Positions 1 through 4,992 of a DNA stretch of 5,342 nt are shown here, one piece after another. The position numbers were made by a program, and so were the translations under genes. Every line of letters starts with the position of its first letter. The stretch's first letter is position 1. The stretch lies in assembly GCA_945901835.1 (NCBI GenBank), contig CAMDMH010000286.1, positions 1 through 5,342 on the forward strand. Direction: 5' to 3'. The DNA is from Devosia equisanguinis (GTDB lineage Bacteria > Pseudomonadota > Alphaproteobacteria > Rhizobiales > Hyphomicrobiaceae). Below the pieces are notes generated by a model. The model saw only the letters and a program-made list of their open reading frames with translations, did no database searches and was not told the DNA's origin.

Positions 1-80
1 AGAAGGCCATCGCGGAAGTGCTGGCGGTCGATGAGAAAGTCGTGGCGCGCGCCCGTGTCCTCGCCGACATCAAAGACTGA
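1..80 (+). CDS. C-terminal end of an upstream gene, possibly a TctC/Bug-type solute-binding protein (partial)
   Basis: An open frame enters from the left edge (first whole codon at position 3) and stops with TGA at 78-80, leaving 25 residues that begin KAIAEVLAVDEK and end LADIKD. I cannot name it from this alone. Laid without gaps against the C-termini of the two minus-strand solute-binding proteins in this window, the fragment matches in hydrophobic pattern. AIAEVL corresponds to ALVAKI or ALIAKL, then a polar turn, then VVARARVLA corresponds to IIERMKKA or LIARVAAA. It also ends at nearly the same residue. That suggests a third TctC-like periplasmic binding protein upstream of the dioxygenase. 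The gap to the next start is 42 nt with no clear terminator, so the two genes are probably co-transcribed. Reality of the coding end is fairly sure; family assignment is tentative. Confidence 0.5.
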   Translation, partial: KAIAEVLAVDEKVVARARVLADIKD

Positions 81-110
81 ACGCGACCGGTCGCGAGCGC
101 CTCCAGAAAA

Positions 111-114
111 AGGA
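111..114 (+). promoter_or_regulatory. Ribosome binding site of the dioxygenase gene
   Basis: AGGA, preceded by a run of A, sits 8 nt before ATG 123. It supports that start over the downstream in-frame ATGs. Confidence 0.65.
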
Positions 115-122
115 ACCAGCCG

Positions 123-1169
123 ATGTCCGCACGGCAGAAGAGTGGCGGCGTGGAGAGCGACGCCGAACGCGCCGCGTACCGCAAGGATCTCCTGTCGCAC
201 AACGCCAAGCCATTGTGGGAGCGGACGATGGTGATGGGCCCCGGCAACGACGCCGTGCCCGCGATCTGGCATTACCGGGACATGCGGCCCCATCTCATGC
301 GTGCAGCCGAACTCGTGACCACCGAGGAAGCCGAACGCCGCGTCCTGATGCTCGAGAACCCCGGCCTGCCCGGCTCGACGTACATCCTCGCGTCGGTCTA
401 CAGCGGACTGCAGATCATCCTCCCCGGTGAGATCGCGCGTGCGCATCGCCACTCGACCAACGCGATGCGCTTCATCCTCGAAGGTCGGGGCGCATACTCC
501 AGCGTCGAGGGCGAGCGGGTGATGATGAACCCCGGCGACTTCGTGCTGACGCCGCACTGGACCTGGCACGACCACGGCCACGTCGGCAGCGACCCGGTGA
601 TCTGGCTCGACGCGCTGGACAACCCCGTCGCAAAATTCTTCGGCGCGATGTTCCGCGAGAACTATCCCGGCGAGACCCAGCCCGTCACACGCGCGCCCAA
701 CGAAGCCGAGACGCGTTACGGCAATCACCTCCTGCCCGTCGACTACAAGAGCGGTGCGCGATCATCGCCGCTGATGCTCTACCCTTACGAGCGCACGCGC
801 CAGACCCTCTTCAAGCTGGCGCGGCTCGGACCCATCGACCCGGCCCAGGGCGTGAAGCTGCGCTATGCCAATCCCGCAACGGGCGGCCATCCGTTCCCGA
901 CGCTCGCCGTCTTCGTCCAATGGCTGCCGGCGGCATTTGCCGGCCGGAATTACCGTGCCACCGACGGCACCGTGATGTGCTGCGTGGAAGGCCGCGGCAG
1001 CATCGCGTTCGCCGACCGCAGCTTCGCTTTCGAGAAGGGCGACGTCTGGTGCTGCCCTCCATGGATCAGCTACCGCTTCACGACAACCGAAGAATGCGTC
1101 GTATTCAGCTATTCAGACCGGGCCGCGCAGGAAGCGCTTGGTTTCTGGCGGGAGGAAGGGACCGCGTAA
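123..1169 (+). CDS. Gentisate 1,2-dioxygenase family bicupin ring-cleavage dioxygenase
   Basis: This 348-residue cytosolic protein is a bicupin of the gentisate / salicylate / 1-hydroxy-2-naphthoate dioxygenase family. These Fe(II) enzymes use O2 to cleave an aromatic ring between the carboxyl- and hydroxyl-bearing carbons; gentisate gives maleylpyruvate. Length is normal for the family. The N-terminal cupin carries the metal site: AHRHSTNAMRFILEGRG (His108, His110) and TPHWTWHDHG (His149). The His108-His149 spacing of 41 residues equals that of the ligands I recall for salicylate dioxygenase (His119/121/160). By the same offset Arg72, Arg116 and His151 fall on its substrate-carboxylate-binding residues. 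The C-terminal cupin (about 250-348) keeps the EGRG and GD turns but has no HxH metal motif, as expected. It holds all five cysteines of the protein (286, 287, 310, 311, 325). The C-terminal SDRAAQEALGFWREE is family-typical. AGGA at 111-114 lies 8 nt before the ATG. Exact substrate is unproven: gentisate, salicylate or a substituted salicylate are all possible. Confidence 0.9.
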   Translation: MSARQKSGGVESDAERAAYRKDLLSHNAKPLWERTMVMGPGNDAVPAIWHYRDMRPHLMRAAELVTTEEAERRVLMLENPGLPGSTYILASVYSGLQIILPGEIARAHRHSTNAMRFILEGRGAYSSVEGERVMMNPGDFVLTPHWTWHDHGHVGSDPVIWLDALDNPVAKFFGAMFRENYPGETQPVTRAPNEAETRYGNHLLPVDYKSGARSSPLMLYPYERTRQTLFKLARLGPIDPAQGVKLRYANPATGGHPFPTLAVFVQWLPAAFAGRNYRATDGTVMCCVEGRGSIAFADRSFAFEKGDVWCCPPWISYRFTTTEECVVFSYSDRAAQEALGFWREEGTA

Positions 1170-1219
1170 GCGGCTTCCCGAGCGGACAAGGCCAAGAGTT
1201 GGGGCTACAGGACGGCTGA

Positions 1220-2278
1220 TCAGTTGCTTTCGGTCGCCTTCTTCATGCGCTCGATTATGGCTGGCGGCGTGGCGTAAATCTTGGCGACGAGCGCCTGGAC
1301 TTTCTCGCCGGTCGTGGCGTCGAGTTCGAGGCTGGCTTTCGTTGCTTCGGCTTGCATGTCCTTGTCGGCGATCGTGGCCATGAAAGCCTTACGCAATGCT
1401 TCGATGCGGTCGGCGGGAACCTCCGGCGGAGCAAAGAACACACGGTTGATCTGGCTCTGAACATAAAAGACTTCCGCAACGCGCCGATCTTGGTCGTTCT
1501 TGAGATAATCGCCGGCGAGCGGCACGCCGGCCTTCTTCAGCGCGGCGTGGGGGGCGATGTCCTCCTGCACCAGGACATGAACGTCGGGGTTGCTCAACAG
1601 GTTCTGGAACTGCGCCATGGCCGTCGAAAGATTGAGCCCGCAGGTGCCTTGGACCTCGCCTTTCAGGATCGCCAGGGAGATTTCGCGTGAGCCTGGATAG
1701 CCCGCGACCAACTTCACTTTCGCGCCGAAGATGTTCTTGAGGAACAGCGGATAGAGCAGCAGCGCGCTGCCGGGGCCGGAGCCGCCCACGATCAACTCTT
1801 TCGTGAAGATGTCATCGAATTTCTTGACCTCCGCATCGCGCCTGACGACGCAGACCTGGGTCTCGAGATTCGCGTTACCGACGTAGCTGAAGCGGGCCGG
1901 CTCGTACTTGCGCGTGCCCGCCGCCATCAGCGGATCGAGAATCGCGCCGGCGAGCGCACTGCCGAACACGGTGCCGTCTCGTGGTGCTGCCGAATAAAGA
2001 TGTGCGGTCGCGACGATCGAGCCGGCGCCCGGCAGGTTCTGCGGCACGATGCGGGGATTGCCGGGGATGTACTTGCCCATGTGGCGAGCGAGCAGGCGGC
2101 CGTAGAGATCTGTGCCGCCGCCGGGCGTCGAACCGATGATGATGGTGACGGTCTTATCACGGTAGAACTGCGCGACCGCGTCGGGGCTCTGTGCCGATAC
2201 GGGCGCTGCTGCCAACATCAGCGTCGCCGCCGTTCCAACTACGCGTGCTAGTGCTCTGCCCGACGTGCGATCGACCAT
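1220..2278 (-). CDS. TctC/Bug-type tripartite tricarboxylate transporter substrate-binding protein (downstream member of pair)
   Basis: The 352-residue product is a periplasmic solute-binding protein of the TctC (Bug) family. These proteins capture small organic acids, including aromatic carboxylates, for TctAB-type transporters. A signal peptide occupies residues 1-29: Arg-containing n-region, hydrophobic core LMLAAAP, cleavage at VSA|Q. There is no lipobox Cys. Family landmarks follow in order: FYRDKTVTIIIG (38-49), TPGGGTD (51-57), IPGNPRIVPQNLPGAGS (71-87), PRDGTVFG (99-106), GYPGSREI (193-200), KGEVQG (206-211) and PADRIEALRKAF (288-299). I chose ATG 2278 because GGGAG (2285-2289) lies 6 nt upstream and the signal peptide begins there. 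An in-frame ATG at 2362 would add 28 residues of proline-rich, non-signal sequence. It lies 105 nt downstream of a homologous binding protein on the same strand and converges on the dioxygenase with 50 bp between stops. No TctA/TctB gene is visible, so its membrane partner is unknown, as is its ligand. Confidence 0.88.
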   Translation of the reverse strand: MVDRTSGRALARVVGTAATLMLAAAPVSAQSPDAVAQFYRDKTVTIIIGSTPGGGTDLYGRLLARHMGKYIPGNPRIVPQNLPGAGSIVATAHLYSAAPRDGTVFGSALAGAILDPLMAAGTRKYEPARFSYVGNANLETQVCVVRRDAEVKKFDDIFTKELIVGGSGPGSALLLYPLFLKNIFGAKVKLVAGYPGSREISLAILKGEVQGTCGLNLSTAMAQFQNLLSNPDVHVLVQEDIAPHAALKKAGVPLAGDYLKNDQDRRVAEVFYVQSQINRVFFAPPEVPADRIEALRKAFMATIADKDMQAEATKASLELDATTGEKVQALVAKIYATPPAIIERMKKATESN

Positions 2279-2284
2279 GGTCTT

Positions 2285-2289
2285 CTCCC
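2285..2289 (-). promoter_or_regulatory. Ribosome binding site fixing the start of the downstream TctC-type gene
   Basis: On the minus strand GGGAG is followed by 6 nt and then ATG at 2278. It decides this start over the in-frame ATG at 2362. Confidence 0.6.
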
Positions 2290-2294
2290 GGTTC

Positions 2295-2318
2295 GGCCCC
2301 CCCAGCTGAGGTGGGGCC
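2295..2318 (-). other. GC-rich inverted repeat in the leader of the downstream TctC-type gene
   Basis: GGCCCC (2295-2300) and GGGGCC (2313-2318) can pair across a 12-nt loop. An alternative register pairs CCCCA (2300-2304) with TGGGG (2312-2316). The hairpin lies just upstream of the ribosome binding site on the minus-strand transcript. It could affect translation or processing between the two binding-protein genes, but GC-rich DNA produces such stems by chance. Confidence 0.25.
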
Positions 2319-2346
2319 CATGACTTTCCTACACGCCATTTCGGAT

Positions 2347-2368
2347 GCGGCGGTCGCGCCACCGCTGC
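2347..2368 (-). terminator. Weak hairpin after the stop of the upstream TctC-type gene
   Basis: Arms 2347-2354 (GCGGCGGT) and 2361-2368 (ACCGCTGC) form an 8-bp stem with one G-T wobble and a 6-nt loop. It starts 15 nt past the minus-strand stop codon. No T-run follows on the minus strand, so it is not a convincing intrinsic terminator. It may instead be a processing or attenuation stem within a two-gene transcript. Confidence 0.25.
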
Positions 2369-2383
2369 ACCACCGTATGCGGC

Positions 2384-3430
2384 TCATTGCTGCGTCGCTG
2401 CCGCCACCCGGGCGATCAACTCGGGCGGGCTGTCGTTCAGCTTGGCGATCAGGGCCTCGACCTCCTCGCCCGGTTGCGGCACGGCCTCGCTGTTCTGCTT
2501 GACCATCTCGGCCTGGAACTCGGGCGAATTGATCGCGTCGAGAAAGGCCTTGCGCAGCGTCTTCACGCGATCGGCGGGCAGCCCCGGCGGCGCCACGTAA
2601 GTCCGCACAAGCACTGCCTGCGTCTGATAGAGTTCGACGGCCTGCCGGTCGGCTGCGGTCTTGGCGCGTGTCACGCTGAGGGGAATGCCGGCCTTGTTCA
2701 ACTCGGGATGCCCGGCGAGGTTGTCCTGTGCGATGACTCGGAATCCCTTCTCACCGGTGAGATAGCCGGGGAAGAACTGCCGTATGGTGGTGAAGGCGAG
2801 CCCGACCATGCCCTGCACCTCGCCCTTCTCCATGGCGAGGCCGACCTCGCGCACGCCGGGATAGCCGGTCACGACGCGCAGCTTCGCGCCCAGGATGTTC
2901 TTGGCGACCATCGTCGATTCGTGCACCGACGAGCCGCCGCCCGGCGTGCCGGCGACCAGCTCCTTGACGTACATATCGTCGATGTTGGTGATCCCCGAAT
3001 CGACGCGCACGACGGTCGAGAGCGCCTCGGCATTGCCGTTACCGATGTAGGTGAAGCGCAGCGGATCGTAATCGCGCCTCGCTGCCTCGATTCGGATCGG
3101 CTCCATCAGCGCGCCGGAGAGGACGGTGCCCATGACCGTGCCGTCCTTGGCCGCGACCGCATAGATGTTCTTGGCGGCGACCTTGCTGCCGGCGCCCGGC
3201 ACGTTCTGCACGACGACCTGCGGGGTGCCGGGGATGTGCCGGCCGATGAAGCGGGCCAGTTGGCGAGCAAAGAGGTCGATCCCACCGCCGGCCGATGCGC
3301 CCGCTATGATCGTGACCGTCCGGCCGCGATAGAAATCGCCGGCATCCTGCGCCATGCCGGGCGACGCGGTGGCAGCCCCGAGGGCAGCCAGCCCCACCCC
3401 TACCGCAAACGACGTGCGCATTGAGCCCAC
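2384..3430 (-). CDS. TctC/Bug-type tripartite tricarboxylate transporter substrate-binding protein (upstream member of pair)
   Basis: This 348-residue secreted protein belongs to the TctC/Bug solute-binding family and is a diverged homologue of its downstream neighbour along its whole length. The signal peptide covers residues 1-27 (Arg5, core AVGVGLAALGAATA, cleavage at GMA|Q). Shared landmarks are FYRGRTVTIIAG (33-44), SAGGGIDLFARQLAR (46-60), IPGTPQVVVQNVPGAGS (66-82), AKDGTVMG (94-101), GYPGVREVGLAMEKGEVQG (189-207) and PADRVKTLRKAF (285-296). The first Gly loop reads SAGGG instead of the usual PGGG. The start is uncertain. GTG 3430 has GGAGG 7 nt upstream, whereas ATG 3421, three codons later, is 13-16 nt from the same purine tract. 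Both leave the signal peptide intact. An in-frame ATG at 3541 would add an implausible hydrophilic leader. The ligand is unknown. The neighbouring dioxygenase makes an aromatic or short organic acid a reasonable guess. No permease genes are visible. Confidence 0.87.
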   Translation of the reverse strand: MGSMRTSFAVGVGLAALGAATASPGMAQDAGDFYRGRTVTIIAGASAGGGIDLFARQLARFIGRHIPGTPQVVVQNVPGAGSKVAAKNIYAVAAKDGTVMGTVLSGALMEPIRIEAARRDYDPLRFTYIGNGNAEALSTVVRVDSGITNIDDMYVKELVAGTPGGGSSVHESTMVAKNILGAKLRVVTGYPGVREVGLAMEKGEVQGMVGLAFTTIRQFFPGYLTGEKGFRVIAQDNLAGHPELNKAGIPLSVTRAKTAADRQAVELYQTQAVLVRTYVAPPGLPADRVKTLRKAFLDAINSPEFQAEMVKQNSEAVPQPGEEVEALIAKLNDSPPELIARVAAATQQ

Positions 3431-3434
3431 CACG

Positions 3435-3444
3435 CTCCCTCCCC
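3435..3444 (-). promoter_or_regulatory. Strong Shine-Dalgarno tract deciding a probable GTG start
   Basis: The minus strand reads GGGGAGGGAG here. Its GGAGG (3438-3442) is 7 nt from GTG 3430, 4 nt from GTG 3433 and 16 nt from ATG 3421. The spacing favours GTG 3430 as the initiator, though ATG 3421 cannot be excluded. Confidence 0.5.
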
Positions 3445-3516
3445 ATTTTCCGTTCGTCTGTTTGAGCGGAATTGAGCGCACCGGGCGCCCTTGCGTCAAG
3501 CTGGCTGGCCGGTGTG

Positions 3517-3540
3517 TGTCATCTGGCGTGCCGGATGACA
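3517..3540. promoter_or_regulatory. Strong 24-bp dyad, candidate operator
   Basis: Arms TGTCATCTGG (3517-3526) and CCGGATGACA (3531-3540) flank the 4-nt centre CGTG. Nine of ten positions are perfectly complementary and the tenth is a T-G wobble. The outer seven bases are an exact inverted repeat. It lies about 87 bp upstream of the solute-binding protein start and about 290 bp upstream of the catalase-like gene. No T-run follows on either strand, which argues for a regulator-binding site rather than a terminator. The cognate regulator is not in the window. Confidence 0.4.
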
Positions 3541-3830
3541 TGACGGGAGTGCTGTTTGCCTAGCGATGCTCATGCCCGCTCAGCTCCCCGAACCCGCCGA
3601 AGGGCGAGGTCGTGCTTGGGCCATGGAACGAAGGTGCTCCGCGACAGCTTCCAGCTCTACAGCCACCGTCAATGGCTGCAATGGTTGCGCGCCCTTAGAA
3701 GGCGACCTGGCGTAGGGCACCGATCACGAGACAACACAAGAACGTGAGGCTGTAACGAAATTCATAGGCCGCTCGAATTGCTCAAGTGGAACCGCTCGCA
3801 TCCGCGCGAGGGGAATAGCCAAAGGGAGCA

Positions 3831-4832
3831 ATGCAGGTGACAACGCTAGATTACAAACTGGCGATGGCCACGGCGACATTTGCTGCAGCAGTGTCAGCAT
3901 CTGGCCTCGCGTCAGCACAAACCGCTACCGCCGATCAGATCGTCACGACCATGCGCACGCTTGCTGGTGGCCAGAAGGCCCGCCCCAGCGGCGCCAAAGG
4001 TCAATGCTTCATCGGCACGTTCACGCCGACGACCGAGGCAAAAGGGTTGTCTGCATCGCTCGCGTTCGAAAAGCCGTCACGGGTCGTTGCTCGATTCTCC
4101 GTCGGCAGCGGTAATCCCAAGGTGATGGATGGCAATAAGACGGTGAATCGTGGCTTCTCCTTCCGGATCGACGCTGGCGGCCGGGGCCAGTCCGAGTTCG
4201 TGATGGTCAACGCGCCCATCAACTTCGTGAAATCCCCTGATCAGATGCTGGCCTTCCTTCAGGCGCGTCTACCCGGTGCAGATGGCAAGCCTGACCCGGC
4301 CAAGATCAAGGCCTTCACCGATGCCAATCCGGAGACGACGAACCAGGGGAAGTATCTGGCTGGCCGCCCGGTTCCGGGATCGTGGGTCGGCGTCAGCTAC
4401 TGGGGCATCCACGGCTATACTCTCGCCAATGCGAGCGGAGCCAAGCAGCTGGTCAAGTTCCAAATGGTGCCGACTGCGGGCGAGATCGGACTGACGGATG
4501 ACGAGGCCAAGGGTAAACCGGCCGACTTCCTCGTCGACGAGCTCAAGGGCCGCATCGACGCCAAGACTCCTGCGGGTTTCGACATGATAGCCATCATGGG
4601 GCGTGCGGGAGACGAAAAGACCAATGCCACCGAGCAGTGGGTCGATGAGGACAAGCGTCCCCGCGTCAAGCTTGGCACGCTCGCAATCACGGCAATCGAG
4701 AAGAACGAGACGTGCGACGGCAGCATCTTCGACCCGCTGAACCTTGCAAAAGGGATCGAAGGCCCGACGAACGATCCGCTGTTCACCGAGCGCCAACCCG
4801 CCTATGCCATCTCGATCGGTCATCGTCTCTGA
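3831..4832 (+). CDS. Secreted catalase-family (SrpA-like) heme protein lacking the expected distal His
   Basis: This 333-residue product matches the small catalase-family peroxidase group (SrpA-like), heme proteins shorter than true catalases. Residues 1-29 form a signal peptide with cleavage at ASA|Q, indicating export to the periplasm. Core landmarks are ARFSVGSGNP (87-96), RGFSFRID (107-114), FVMVNAPINFVKSP (123-136, distal-pocket Asn127), PVPGSWVGVSYWGIHGYTL (180-198), VKFQMVPTAGE (208-218) and the C-terminal FDPLNLAKGI...RQPAYAIS. The last contains RxxxY (Arg321, Tyr325), the proximal heme-ligand motif of catalases. Where relatives read HAKG, with the catalytic distal His, this protein reads RPSGAKGQCF, placing Gly54 at that position. 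Peroxidase activity is therefore doubtful or differs from the norm. The only two cysteines, 59 and 295, could form a periplasmic disulfide. GGGAG at 3824-3828 is unusually close to ATG 3831 (2 nt), so initiation may be weak; the in-frame ATG 3864 would shorten the signal peptide. A YHS-domain gene follows in the same direction. Confidence 0.85.
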   Translation: MQVTTLDYKLAMATATFAAAVSASGLASAQTATADQIVTTMRTLAGGQKARPSGAKGQCFIGTFTPTTEAKGLSASLAFEKPSRVVARFSVGSGNPKVMDGNKTVNRGFSFRIDAGGRGQSEFVMVNAPINFVKSPDQMLAFLQARLPGADGKPDPAKIKAFTDANPETTNQGKYLAGRPVPGSWVGVSYWGIHGYTLANASGAKQLVKFQMVPTAGEIGLTDDEAKGKPADFLVDELKGRIDAKTPAGFDMIAIMGRAGDEKTNATEQWVDEDKRPRVKLGTLAITAIEKNETCDGSIFDPLNLAKGIEGPTNDPLFTERQPAYAISIGHRL

Positions 4833-4847
4833 TCGACACGCTGACAC

Positions 4848-4877
4848 GATGGATCAGGCTACTTTGCCTGGTCCATC
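4848..4877 (+). terminator. Stem-loop downstream of the catalase-like gene
   Basis: Arms 4848-4859 (GATGGATCAGGC) and 4866-4877 (GCCTGGTCCATC) form a 12-bp stem with a single T-G wobble and a 6-nt loop TACTTT. It begins 15 nt after the stop codon. The stem is strong and well placed for transcription termination or 3'-end protection, but no T-run follows. It may therefore be a Rho-assisted or processing hairpin, allowing some read-through to the YHS gene. Confidence 0.45.
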
Positions 4878-4980
4878 ATCACGGCACCGACAGGTATCGT
4901 CCCCGTCCGTACGAATTTTCCATTGAAGCAAGCGACTGCCACCAGCGCGACCTCGCGCACTTGCTGCCTCCGTCACACGC

Positions 4981-4987
4981 AGGAAGG
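4981..4987 (+). promoter_or_regulatory. Ribosome binding site of the YHS-domain gene
   Basis: AGGAAGG is centred about 8 nt before ATG 4993. It favours that start over the in-frame ATG at 4999, which would be 11 nt or more away. Confidence 0.6.
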
Positions 4988-4992
4988 CCGCC

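Larger units (their letters stand above)
3431..3830. other. 400-bp gene-free divergent intergenic region
   Basis: This stretch separates the minus-strand binding-protein pair from the plus-strand catalase-like gene and should hold promoters for both. I see no convincing coding sequence. Frames of 47-63 codons around 3556-3747 lack a ribosome binding site and any familiar motif. They are rich in Arg, as random GC-rich frames are. The region holds a 24-bp dyad at 3517-3540, a small dyad AATTC/GAATT at 3759-3779 and a short stem CTCGC/GCGAG at 3795-3810 just before the catalase-like gene. The part from about 3720 to 3790 is visibly more AT-rich than the genes, as promoter regions often are. I could not place a confident -35/-10 pair. 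Confidence 0.5.

Noticed and set aside
1170..1219. Bidirectional terminator between the convergent dioxygenase and TctC-type genes
   Set aside because: Only a 4-bp stem (CCAA/TTGG) is visible and there is no T-run on either strand.
2345..3424. Long plus-strand open frame of 359 codons opposite the upstream TctC-type gene
   Set aside because: It is antisense to a clear secreted binding protein. Its translation is low-complexity, rich in His, Asp, Arg and Gly, with no domain and no ribosome binding site. Such frames are common opposite GC-rich genes.
3556..3747. 63-codon plus-strand frame in the intergenic gap, and a 47-codon alternative at 3572
   Set aside because: There is no ribosome binding site, the product is Arg-rich without any motif, and no neighbour suggests a small gene here.
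3759..3779. AATTC-N11-GAATT as a LysR/OxyR-type operator upstream of the catalase-like gene
   Set aside because: The arms are only five bases and do not match the OxyR ATAG/CTAT pattern. It could be chance, so it is noted only in the intergenic entry.
3788..3812. GGAAC as the -35 element of an EcfG general-stress promoter for the catalase-like gene
   Set aside because: No CGTT-like -10 element occurs at 16-17 nt downstream.
4269..4847. Minus-strand open frame of 192 codons opposite the catalase-like gene
   Set aside because: It overlaps a gene with strong family motifs and shows no recognisable domain. It is the expected shadow of GC-biased codon use.
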